DNA from: Nonlabens sp. MB-3u-79
GTDB lineage: Bacteria > Bacteroidota > Bacteroidia > Flavobacteriales > Flavobacteriaceae
NCBI RefSeq assembly: GCF_002831625.1
Contig: NZ_CP025116.1
Coordinates: forward strand, 930,001-994,000
Length of the DNA: 64,000 nucleotides
Reading direction: 5' to 3'
Below are positions 26,074 to 33,887 of this stretch, one piece after another; within the stretch, counting starts at the first letter, position 1; every line of letters begins with the position of its first letter. The position numbers and the translations under genes are program-made. The notes beneath the pieces are model-generated. The model was not told the origin of the DNA and made no database searches. It saw nothing but the letters and a program-made list of their open reading frames with translations.

Positions 26074-27639
26074 TTACTTTAGTTTTAAAATGTCCCCTAT
26101 TTTGAGGTCATCTGACTTGGCAGGGTTCATTTTGCGTATACTAGCAATAGATATGCCATATTTATTGGCTATTTTCCATAAGCTATCTCCACTTTTTACT
26201 TTGTAAGTAGATGGCGTTTCAGTAGGCTTTGAACTCGAGGTCGTTACCGGATTTCTAGAGTGGATGTACAATCTTTGTCCAATACGCAAATTATTACTTC
26301 TCAAGCTGTTCCATCGCTTGATCTGACTTACCCTGACACCGTATCTGTTGGCTATTTTACCTAGATAATCTCCACTTTTAACTCGGTATACCGTTCGGCT
26401 TTCTGCTTTGAGAAGTTCTGGTATTGGTTTTTCTATTTTTTCAAATTCCGCTTTCGCGAAAGCGTAGACAGCATCCTCATTGCTAACAAATTTTGCCGCA
26501 TCCCTTATAGGTAATCTCAAATTATAAGTTTTACCCTCCACTACCGGGATAATATCCAATTTATAAGAGGGATTATGAAATTGGATCACTTCCAGATCCT
26601 GATCGGTAAATTGAGCGACGTGTTCTAAAGAAATCATTCTTTTAATACTAATCGTATCGGTAGCAATAGTTTTATATAAGGTCTGTTGTGGCTGGAACCC
26701 ATGCTCTGGTCCATATTTAAACAAATACATCATCGCTTGAAAAGCAGGAACATAACCAGCCGTTTCTCGTGGAAGATAAGGTCTGATGTTCCAGTAATTT
26801 TTATATCCCCCACTGCGACGTATGGCTTTATTCACATTTCCTGGACCCGAATTATAGGCTGCCAAGACCAAGTCCCAATCCCCATAGATATTGTACAAAC
26901 TGCGCATAAATTTACAGGCAGCTTGCGTAGACTTTATAGGGTCCATGCGCTCATCTACATAAGAATTCACTTCCAGATCAAAACTACGACCTGTAGTAAA
27001 CATAAATTGCCATAATCCTGTAGCTCCTACCCGACTTTTGATACGCGGGTCTAAAGCACTTTCTACAACGGCCAGGTATTTCATCTCCAAGGGTATATCG
27101 TACTGATCGAGATAAGGCTCAAATAAGGGGAAATAATAATCACTCAATGTCATCAACCGCTCCATATATACGCGTTGATAACTGAGCTTTTTATTGATAA
27201 GCTTTTCCAGCACTGGATTGTAATCTATCTGAAAAGGTGTGGTTTCATTGATGGCCGCCAGTCGTGCTTTAAGCGTGTCTGTAGGAAGTGTTTGTTTTAC
27301 CGTTTCGCTATAATCCATTTGCACCAATTCATCATACATATAATCGTATAAATCATTGTTGTACAATTCATTAAGTAGATTTTTATCAAAATCATCTGCT
27401 TCTGGATATAGCTTTAAAGGCTCGCCAGTCACAGCGGTATCCATGGCTATTTCTTGGACAGGTATTTCTCTGACTACCTTCATTCCTAATTCTAGCGAAT
27501 CCTTTTCAGCTTGCTGCTTTTCAAGCTCTTTATGAACAATTACTTTTTCTGGAATACTTGTAGAATCTTTCTTTACTTGCGCTGATAGCGGTAGAAATAA
27601 AAAAGAGACGACGAGTAGAAACAAAGCATATTTATTCAT
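26074..27639 (-). CDS. MltD-like lytic transglycosylase with two LysM domains
   Basis: A 521-residue exported murein lyase that cleaves the glycan backbone to 1,6-anhydro-MurNAc ends. Signal peptide at residues 1-20; the SLT catalytic domain shows VVESALDPRIKSRVGATGLW (catalytic Glu in VESA) and LAAYNSGPGNVNKAIRR; two C-terminal LysM peptidoglycan-binding repeats begin VKSGDYLGKIANRYG and VKSGDSLWKIANKYG. Domain order matches MltD. Palindrome copy 6 (VYAFAKAEF) lies in the linker before the LysM repeats. Confidence 0.93.
   Translation of the reverse strand: MNKYALFLLVVSFLFLPLSAQVKKDSTSIPEKVIVHKELEKQQAEKDSLELGMKVVREIPVQEIAMDTAVTGEPLKLYPEADDFDKNLLNELYNNDLYDYMYDELVQMDYSETVKQTLPTDTLKARLAAINETTPFQIDYNPVLEKLINKKLSYQRVYMERLMTLSDYYFPLFEPYLDQYDIPLEMKYLAVVESALDPRIKSRVGATGLWQFMFTTGRSFDLEVNSYVDERMDPIKSTQAACKFMRSLYNIYGDWDLVLAAYNSGPGNVNKAIRRSGGYKNYWNIRPYLPRETAGYVPAFQAMMYLFKYGPEHGFQPQQTLYKTIATDTISIKRMISLEHVAQFTDQDLEVIQFHNPSYKLDIIPVVEGKTYNLRLPIRDAAKFVSNEDAVYAFAKAEFEKIEKPIPELLKAESRTVYRVKSGDYLGKIANRYGVRVSQIKRWNSLRSNNLRIGQRLYIHSRNPVTTSSSKPTETPSTYKVKSGDSLWKIANKYGISIASIRKMNPAKSDDLKIGDILKLK
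26450..26463. repeat. Iterated palindrome GCTTTCGCGAAAGC, copy 6
   Basis: Exact copy with outer C/G pair, in the linker of the MltD-like gene; read AFAKA. Confidence 0.9.
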
Positions 27640-27674
27640 GTAAGTTTTTTAGAATTTAAGATTAAAATGAATAG

Positions 27675-28856
27675 CTACTTATTCATTGCAGCAATACCAG
27701 GAAGTGTTTTTCCTTCTAGCATTTCTAGCATGGCACCACCACCAGTGGAAACATAACTTACTTGGTTTTCAAAACCAAATTGCTTTACTGCAGCTACAGA
27801 ATCGCCACCACCTACTAACGAGAAAGCACCACTTTTTGTTGCCATTGCAACAGAGGCCCCTAAAGCTATCGTTCCCTTTGCAAAAGGGTCCATTTCAAAA
27901 ACTCCTGCTGGTCCATTCCAAAGAATAGTTTTAGCGCCTTGAAGTACGTTGTGGAAATCCTGACGAGATTTTTCTCCTATATCAAGGCCCATCCAGCCAT
28001 CTGGAATTTCATTGATCGCAGATGTATCAATGGATGCCAATTCTGAAAAAGAGTTTGCAATAACTACATCTACTGGTAAATGTATATTGGTATTAGTCTC
28101 CTTTGCTTTAGCAAGGATTTCCAGTGCTAGCTTTTGTTTATCGTCTTCTACTAGAGAGTCTCCTATTTTTCCTCCTTGGGCTTTGATGAATGTATAAGCC
28201 ATTCCCCCAGCGATGATCAGGTCATCTACTTTAGTTAATATGTTCTCGATTACGGTGATTTTAGAGGACACCTTTGCACCTCCCAAAATCGCTACTAATG
28301 GTCTTTCTGGAGTTTTCAAAACTTTATCTAAGCTTTGGATCTCCCGATTCATGAGCATACCAAAACATTTTTCTTTAAAGAATTGGGCAATTATTGCCGT
28401 ACTCGCATGGGCTCTGTGAGCAGTCCCAAAGGCATCATTGATATAGACATCGCCTAGTTGTGATAAAGCTTTCGCGAAAGCGGTATTCCCAGCAGTCTCT
28501 TCACTATAATATCTAAGGTTTTCTAATAAAAGTACTTGGCCTGGCTCCAGATCTTGTGCTGCCTTTTGAGCAATCTCCCCTTTGCAATCTTCTACAAACT
28601 TTACCTGTACCCCTAAAATATCGCTCGCCTTCTCTACTACATGACGCAGTGAAAATTCTTCTTCTCTATTCTTAGGACGACCTAAATGTGACATTAAAAT
28701 CACAGAACCACCCTGTTCTAAAACATAAATAATCGTGTCTTTTGCGGCCTCAATTCTGGTCGCATCAGTTACTTTAAAGTCTTCGTCTAGTGGTACGTTA
28801 AAATCTACTCTTATTAGCGCCTTTTTATTCTCAAAGTTAATTTGGTCTATAGTCAT
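27675..28856 (-). CDS. pgk: Phosphoglycerate kinase
   Basis: Pgk makes ATP from 1,3-bisphosphoglycerate in glycolysis. The 393 residues have all landmarks: ALIRVDFNVPL, SHLGRPKNREEEFSL, YINDAFGTAHRAHAS, ILGGAKVSSKI and the nucleotide-site GGGDSVAAV near the C-terminus. Start is the ATG at 28856 (MTIDQINFENKK). The frame continues 18 codons upstream, but the TATATTTG -7 element (28884-28891) lies within that extension. Palindrome copy 7 is read NTAFAKALSQLG just before the DAFGTAHR motif, where homologues have a similar FAKxL word. Confidence 0.97.
   Translation of the reverse strand: MTIDQINFENKKALIRVDFNVPLDEDFKVTDATRIEAAKDTIIYVLEQGGSVILMSHLGRPKNREEEFSLRHVVEKASDILGVQVKFVEDCKGEIAQKAAQDLEPGQVLLLENLRYYSEETAGNTAFAKALSQLGDVYINDAFGTAHRAHASTAIIAQFFKEKCFGMLMNREIQSLDKVLKTPERPLVAILGGAKVSSKITVIENILTKVDDLIIAGGMAYTFIKAQGGKIGDSLVEDDKQKLALEILAKAKETNTNIHLPVDVVIANSFSELASIDTSAINEIPDGWMGLDIGEKSRQDFHNVLQGAKTILWNGPAGVFEMDPFAKGTIALGASVAMATKSGAFSLVGGGDSVAAVKQFGFENQVSYVSTGGGAMLEMLEGKTLPGIAAMNK
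28468..28481. repeat. Iterated palindrome GCTTTCGCGAAAGC, copy 7
   Basis: Exact copy in pgk; read AFAKA. Confidence 0.9.
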
Positions 28857-28883
28857 CTTATGGTATTCAAAATTGTTGAAAAA

Positions 28884-28891
28884 CAAATATA
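28884..28891 (-). promoter_or_regulatory. TAnnTTTG -7 element for pgk
   Basis: TATATTTG on the minus strand, 27 bases before the chosen ATG at 28856; it argues against the longer open frame. No clear -33 element. Confidence 0.45.
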
Positions 28892-28981
28892 ACGGTTCTC
28901 TATTTACCATAGGCAGATTGTTATTTAAAGAAAACTAAAAAGTGAAGTCCTTTCAAGTTTCCTGACCTACAGGGATCCACC

Positions 28982-28989
28982 TATATTTG
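28982..28989 (+). promoter_or_regulatory. TAnnTTTG -7 element directly before holB
   Basis: TATATTTG ends only 4 bases before the ATG at 28994. With a start site about 5-8 bases after this element, the transcript would begin at or next to the start codon, so the mRNA may be leaderless. Confidence 0.5.
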
Positions 28990-28993
28990 CACT

Positions 28994-30121
28994 ATGCAAT
29001 ATCAAGACGTTTTAGGACTGGAACATATCAAAAAGCACCTGCAATCCACGGTGCAAAACGAGCGTATAGCTCATGCTCAGTTATTAGTAGGTCCTACTGG
29101 AAGCGGTGTTTTACCTCTTGCCGTTGCTTATGCGAGACAGATTTTATGTGGTGCTTCTAATGAAAGTTGTCATGCACAATTGAACAACCTCGCCCACCCA
29201 GATTTACACTTTTCTTTTCCCATGCCATCATCTGTTGGAAGCAGTACTACCAAAGCAACATCAGATATGTTCTTAAAGGAGTGGCGCACTTTTTTAGTTT
29301 CTAACCCTTATGGAAGCCTCCCAGACTGGTATAAAGCCATCGATATAGAAAAAAAGAATGCTGAAATACGGGTAGCAGAAGCACAACTCATCATGAAAAA
29401 GCTGAGCTTAAAATCTTATGAAGGAGGTTTTAAAGTGGTTATCATTTGGGGTGCCGATAAAATGAATACCGAAGCTGCAAACAAACTCCTCAAGCTTATA
29501 GAAGAGCCGCCAGCAAAGACGATTATCCTTCTTGTTGCCGAATCTGAAGATCGAATTATCAATACTATTAAGTCCAGGTGTCAAATTATCAATGTCCCTA
29601 AACTCAATGCTGCTGTCATCGCTCAAGGACTACAAAAAAACCTTAATCTGTCTGAAAGTCAGAGCTCTATAGTTGCTAGGCAAGCAGATGGAGATTACAG
29701 AAAAGCCGTACAGTTTTCACAAAATAGCGCTGAAGACCTGCAATTTGAACAGTGGTTTGTGGAATGGGTACGAACAGCTTTTGTAGCTAAGACAAAAATG
29801 ACGGCCATAAATGACCTTATGGAATGGGCTCATAACATAGCTGCGGTCAACAGAGAAACCCAAATACGTTTTCTAATGTATTGTATGGAATTCTTTAGAC
29901 AAGCCATGTTGAAAAACTACAAAGCAGATACTGCTGTATATCTATCTCCTCAAAGCGGTTTTGACTTAAGTAAATTTGCCCCTTTTGTAGACGGTAATAG
30001 AATGATGGAAGTACAAAAGCAGCTTCAAGAAGCCATATATCATATAGAACGTAATGCTAATGGCAAGATTGTTCTTACTGATTTGAGTATAGGGATGACG
30101 CGTATCTTACACGCTAAATAG
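28994..30121 (+). CDS. holB: DNA polymerase III subunit delta prime
   Basis: The clamp-loader subunit delta' (HolB), an AAA+ fold protein that helps open and load the sliding clamp. The 375-residue protein has LVGPTGSGVLPLA in place of a full P-loop (no GKT, as expected for delta'), NKLLKLIEEPPAKTIILLV, and NTIKSRCQIINV, the SRC sensor motif. The C-terminal collar domain is helical. It is divergent from pgk, with a -7 element immediately before the ATG. Confidence 0.93.
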   Translation: MQYQDVLGLEHIKKHLQSTVQNERIAHAQLLVGPTGSGVLPLAVAYARQILCGASNESCHAQLNNLAHPDLHFSFPMPSSVGSSTTKATSDMFLKEWRTFLVSNPYGSLPDWYKAIDIEKKNAEIRVAEAQLIMKKLSLKSYEGGFKVVIIWGADKMNTEAANKLLKLIEEPPAKTIILLVAESEDRIINTIKSRCQIINVPKLNAAVIAQGLQKNLNLSESQSSIVARQADGDYRKAVQFSQNSAEDLQFEQWFVEWVRTAFVAKTKMTAINDLMEWAHNIAAVNRETQIRFLMYCMEFFRQAMLKNYKADTAVYLSPQSGFDLSKFAPFVDGNRMMEVQKQLQEAIYHIERNANGKIVLTDLSIGMTRILHAK

Positions 30122-30209
30122 GTGTAGCATAAAATCTTTATGTCTATTACTGAATTTTCTTCCCAAATAGTTAGAAGCACAACACATTGTATTACTTTAG
30201 AATAAAAAA

Positions 30210-30605
30210 ATGATGTTCACCTACTCAGGGATAATCCTTATTCTGATTTTTTTGCTAGTCACCTATTTACTGTCTGCTTATGAAAAAATGTTTGATTGGA
30301 ACAAAACATTTGAAGACTACTGCGATATGTATAAGGGTATATTTAATCCTATCCTTGTTAGGTTAAGTATCATTATCATCTTAGGCATAGAAATTATACT
30401 GAGTACCATAATCGGTATTGCCGTATATGATATTATAAGCGTTCAAAGTTTTCTATATGCTCAATACGCATTAGTACTTTCCGGTTTTCTTATTATAATT
30501 TTGCTAATAGGTTTAAGACTTATAAAAGATTACTCCGGATCTTCAGGATTAGGAATTTACTTTATCATTAGCATGATGGGGCTCTTCTGGTCTCAATATA
30601 TATAA
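30210..30605 (+). CDS. DoxX-like small membrane protein
   Basis: A 131-residue protein with four hydrophobic helices (about residues 7-24, 48-73, 83-103 and 112-128). The first loop, YLLSAYEKMFDW, resembles the SGYEKxxDW word of DoxX-related membrane proteins, and the helix count fits, but the rest is too diverged for certainty. It follows holB by about 90 bases on the same strand and is ended by the hairpin at 30713-30750. Function not assignable. Confidence 0.5.
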   Translation: MMFTYSGIILILIFLLVTYLLSAYEKMFDWNKTFEDYCDMYKGIFNPILVRLSIIIILGIEIILSTIIGIAVYDIISVQSFLYAQYALVLSGFLIIILLIGLRLIKDYSGSSGLGIYFIISMMGLFWSQYI

Positions 30606-30712
30606 TGTCTATAGCAATCTTTATTTGTATAAGTAAAAACTATGTGTTTATAAACAAAATAAGGCTGTTTAAGCTGGTTTAAAGAAATTGGCAACACCAA
30701 GTTTGATTGACT

Positions 30713-30750
30713 AAAAAAGCGCTTTTAAATGGTTTTAAAAGCGCTTTTTT
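30713..30750. terminator. Bidirectional terminator overlapping a 3' coding end
   Basis: AAAAAAGCGCTTTTAAA and TTTTAAAAGCGCTTTTTT form a near-perfect long stem with A/T tracts on both sides. It sits between convergent genes and overlaps the last codons of the minus-strand methyltransferase (stop at 30735-30737). Confidence 0.85.
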
Positions 30751-31574
30751 AGTATGTAAGTGATGGAACTGGGCTCCTTAGTACTCATTGCCATCAAATT
30801 GGAGAGCAAGCCAATGAACATTCCTGAGAAAAAGGGAAAAAGTGATTTTTTATATCTAGAGGATAAAATCGAAACATAAAAACTATCAAACCACATCGGT
30901 TTCATTTTTATGATTTCAAAATCCTTTTCAAATAAACTTCTTACCGCTTTTTTATTAAAGTGAAATAAATGTCTAGGCACATCATAACCTGCCCAATACT
31001 TTCCATAAAACTTAGCATCAAAAGATTTGTAATTAGGTAAGGCTAGGATTAAAACACCATTGGGTTGTAACAACTCAAGGATTTTTTCTTTCTGCTTTTC
31101 TACATCTGGAACATGTTCTAACACATGATACATAGAAATTAAATCAAAAGAATGTGGATCAAATACTTCTAGACTTGCATGCAAATCAATTCCCTTTTCT
31201 TGAGCCACCAACCTTGCCTTAGCACTAGGTTCAAAACCGGTACCTTCAATTCCGCAATTTTGTAATGCTCCAACCAGGTCTCCTACCCCTGCACCTATAT
31301 CCAACACTCTCCCGTTTAACGCAAATTCCTTAATTAAGGAAGTCTTGGACTTTAAATTAAAACCCTTAGCAAAATTATAGCATCGTGCAAAAAAAGAGGT
31401 AGCCGTGTCATCATGAGAAAGATAATCTTCGCTTTCGTAATATGGATCTAACTCCTTTGGTGGAGGAGTAGTTTTTATCAATTCTGTATTTAAATCCTGA
31501 TACAACTCAAACTTTTCCTGGGTCAGAAAGTAGTCGTTAAGTGTCAGAAAGTGTTTGGAGAAATTCAAATTCAT
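30735..31574 (-). CDS. Class I SAM-dependent methyltransferase
   Basis: A 279-residue methyltransferase of the Methyltransf_23/UbiE-like group: GRVLDIGAGVGDLVG (motif I, from about residue 88), GTGFEPSAKAR (motif II), then LISMYHVLEHVPD (motif IV) and LPNYKSFDAKFYGKYWAGYD. The acceptor is unknown; the HVLEHVPD/WAGYDVPRH pattern occurs in sugar- and lipid-modifying enzymes. I use the ATG at 31574. A GTG four codons upstream lies inside the parS site (31579-31594), which seems a less likely start. Its 3' end overlaps the terminator at 30713-30750. Confidence 0.82.
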   Translation of the reverse strand: MNLNFSKHFLTLNDYFLTQEKFELYQDLNTELIKTTPPPKELDPYYESEDYLSHDDTATSFFARCYNFAKGFNLKSKTSLIKEFALNGRVLDIGAGVGDLVGALQNCGIEGTGFEPSAKARLVAQEKGIDLHASLEVFDPHSFDLISMYHVLEHVPDVEKQKEKILELLQPNGVLILALPNYKSFDAKFYGKYWAGYDVPRHLFHFNKKAVRSLFEKDFEIIKMKPMWFDSFYVSILSSRYKKSLFPFFSGMFIGLLSNLMAMSTKEPSSITYILKKRF

Positions 31575-31578
31575 TAAT

Positions 31579-31594
31579 TGTTTCACGTGAAACT
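31579..31594. promoter_or_regulatory. parS centromere site (15 of 16)
   Basis: TGTTTCACGTGAAACT matches the ParB-binding consensus TGTTTCACGTGAAACA at 15 of 16 positions. It fills the short gap between the methyltransferase start and the mnmG stop codon (overlapping that stop by two bases). A perfect copy lies 1.9 kb away at 33472-33487. Confidence 0.88.
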
Positions 31595-33464
31595 ATCGGC
31601 CCATGTGTACTAATAAAACAGAAATATCACTAGGTGACACACCAGAGATACGACTAGCCTGCGAGACAGTCACCGGTTGTATCTTAGTTAATTTTTCTCT
31701 AGCTTCATAAGAAAGTGATTTGATGCTTTTAAAATCATAATTAGACGGAATCTTTACATTTTCCAATCTGTGAAGTTTATCTGCATTGTCTTTTTCCTTG
31801 GAAATATATCCTGCATACTTCACATGTACCTCTACCTGCTCAAGAATATCATCATCTAAATCGTTCTCTTCTAAATAAGACTTCACCTGAGAAATAGTTT
31901 TAATATCTTCCAGATTGATCTGAGGACGAGAAAAGACTTTAAATAGCTTGTCATTTTGGGTAACTACTTTACTTCCCTTTGCCTCTAGTAAAGGATTCAT
32001 TTCCTTATAGTCATAACTGGTGTCCCGTAAAAACTGAACCATTTTTTCAGATTCATTAGCTTTTCGCTCCACTCGACTCAAAGCTTCAGGAGTAACAATT
32101 CCCAATTCAACCGCTCTGGGTGTTAATCGTAGATCGGCATTATCTTGTCTTAGAAGCGTTCGATATTCGGCACGAGAAGTAAACATTCTATAAGGTTCAT
32201 CTGTACCCTTTGTAATCAGGTCATCTACAAGAACGCCTATATAAGCTTCATCTCTTTTAAGAATAAAAGATTCTTCATCTCTAATTTTGCGCACTGCATT
32301 TATCCCAGCCATTAAACCTTGAGAAGCTGCTTCTTCATAACCGGTAGTACCATTAATCTGACCCGCAAAGTACAAATTGCTGATTAACTTGGTTTCCAGT
32401 GTATGCTTTAATTGAGTGGGCGGGAAATAATCATACTCGATGGCATATCCAGGTCTAAAAAACTTAACCTTCTCAAAACCTACGACGCTGCGCAATGCTT
32501 TAAACTGAACATCTTCAGGTAAAGAAGTACTGAACCCATTTACATAAACCTCACAGGTATTCCATCCTTCTGGTTCGACAAATATTTGATGTCTGTCCTT
32601 AGTTGCAAAACGATCTATTTTATCCTCAATACTTGGACAATATCTTGGGCCTACCGATTTGATTCTGCCATTATACATAGGCGAACGATCAAAACCCTCT
32701 CTAAGTAGATTATGTACTTCCGGACTTGTGTATGTCATATGGCAATCCCGTTGCTGCTTTAAAGAGCTGGTCAGATTACTATAACTGAACTTTGAAGTGA
32801 TTGCATCACCAGGTTGAGGCTCCATTCTAGTATAATCTAATGACCTTCCATCAACTCTTGGTGGCGTACCGGTTTTCATCCTTCCAGACTCAAAACCCAA
32901 TTCTACCAACTGACCAGTAATTCCAGTGGAAGCTCTTTCTCCTGCTCGTCCTCCACCAAAGTTCTTATCACCGATATGAATCAACCCGTTTAAGAATGTA
33001 CCATTAGTAAGCACCACCGCTTTAGACCTTATTTCAATTCCCAAAGAGGTGCGCACGCCAACTACTTTTTCACCTTCGATGATTAATCCTAAAACCATTT
33101 CCTGATAAAAATCCAAAAGCGGAATAGCTTCCAACTGCATTCTCCATTCCTCAGAAAAACGCATACGGTCATTTTGAGTTCTTGGCGACCACATTGCTGG
33201 GCCCTTGGATTGATTAAGCATTTTAAATTGAATAGCACTCTTATCAGAAACAATACCACTCAATCCTCCTAAAGCATCTATTTCTCTAACAATTTGTCCT
33301 TTTGCGATTCCTCCCATAGCAGGATTACAAGACATCTGTCCTATGGTCTCTAAATTCATAGTGACCAATAGAGTCCGAGACCCCATGTTAGCTGCGACAG
33401 CCGCCGCTTCACTTCCAGCGTGCCCAGCACCTACTACTATTACGTCGTATTCCTTATCAAACAT
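31593..33464 (-). CDS. mnmG: tRNA uridine-5-carboxymethylaminomethyl enzyme MnmG (GidA)
   Basis: MnmG with MnmE modifies U34 of certain tRNAs using FAD, NADH and methylene-tetrahydrofolate. The 623 residues match the family. Visible: VIVVGAGHAGSEAAAVAAN (FAD-binding), SCNPAMGGIAKGQIVREID, TGTPPRVDGRSLDY with the PPR motif, and GQINGTTGYEEAASQGLMAG. It is flanked on both sides by parS sites, and mnmG is often found near the chromosome origin in bacteria. ybeY lies 3 bases upstream on the same strand. Confidence 0.98.
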   Translation of the reverse strand: MFDKEYDVIVVGAGHAGSEAAAVAANMGSRTLLVTMNLETIGQMSCNPAMGGIAKGQIVREIDALGGLSGIVSDKSAIQFKMLNQSKGPAMWSPRTQNDRMRFSEEWRMQLEAIPLLDFYQEMVLGLIIEGEKVVGVRTSLGIEIRSKAVVLTNGTFLNGLIHIGDKNFGGGRAGERASTGITGQLVELGFESGRMKTGTPPRVDGRSLDYTRMEPQPGDAITSKFSYSNLTSSLKQQRDCHMTYTSPEVHNLLREGFDRSPMYNGRIKSVGPRYCPSIEDKIDRFATKDRHQIFVEPEGWNTCEVYVNGFSTSLPEDVQFKALRSVVGFEKVKFFRPGYAIEYDYFPPTQLKHTLETKLISNLYFAGQINGTTGYEEAASQGLMAGINAVRKIRDEESFILKRDEAYIGVLVDDLITKGTDEPYRMFTSRAEYRTLLRQDNADLRLTPRAVELGIVTPEALSRVERKANESEKMVQFLRDTSYDYKEMNPLLEAKGSKVVTQNDKLFKVFSRPQINLEDIKTISQVKSYLEENDLDDDILEQVEVHVKYAGYISKEKDNADKLHRLENVKIPSNYDFKSIKSLSYEAREKLTKIQPVTVSQASRISGVSPSDISVLLVHMGR

Positions 33465-33467
33465 TGT

Positions 33468-33887
33468 TTATTGTTTCACGTGAAACATACCGATTTTTTC
33501 ATTTTCCTTATCACGCATCAATTGCGCTTCAGCCTCCGATTTGTCACCATAACCACAAAGATGTAAAAGACCATGTGCCATTACTCTTTGCAATTCATTT
33601 ATTAAGCTAACACCAAAACTGATGGCATTTTCCTTAACCCTATCAGTGCTGATGTATATTTCACCATTAATTAATCCCTCTTCACAATAATCGAAAGTGA
33701 TGATATCTGTAAAAGTATCATGACCCAAATAGTCCTGATTGATCTGTAAAAGAAACTCGTCAGAACAAAAAACATAAGAAACTTCCCCTATAGTTTTAGT
33801 CTCGGACCCAGCGATTAGATCCAACCATTTGGTATAGATCAAAGCGTCCAACTGTTCAAAATCGTTCTGATAATTTAATTCAATCAT
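33468..33887 (-). CDS. ybeY: Endoribonuclease YbeY (rRNA maturation factor)
   Basis: YbeY is a Zn-dependent RNase for 16S rRNA 3'-end maturation and ribosome quality control. The 139-residue protein has TFTDIITFDYCEEG and VMAHGLLHLCGYGDKSEAE, in which the third His of the usual HGxLHLxGYDH motif is replaced (GYGD), a variant I associate with Bacteroidota. Its last six residues (MFHVKQ) are encoded by the perfect parS site at 33472-33487. It overlaps the DUF4175 gene by 8 bases. Confidence 0.93.
   Translation of the reverse strand: MIELNYQNDFEQLDALIYTKWLDLIAGSETKTIGEVSYVFCSDEFLLQINQDYLGHDTFTDIITFDYCEEGLINGEIYISTDRVKENAISFGVSLINELQRVMAHGLLHLCGYGDKSEAEAQLMRDKENEKIGMFHVKQ
33472..33487. promoter_or_regulatory. 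parS centromere site (perfect)
   Basis: TGTTTCACGTGAAACA, an exact match to the conserved bacterial parS 16-mer, inside the 3' end of ybeY (read FHVKQ), 1.9 kb from the second site at 31579-31594. ParB would bind here to organise and segregate the origin region. Confidence 0.95.

Noticed and set aside
32161..32520. Additional parS sites or DnaA boxes within mnmG
   Set aside because: Scanning by eye gave no further match to the parS 16-mer or TTATNCACA in the gene.
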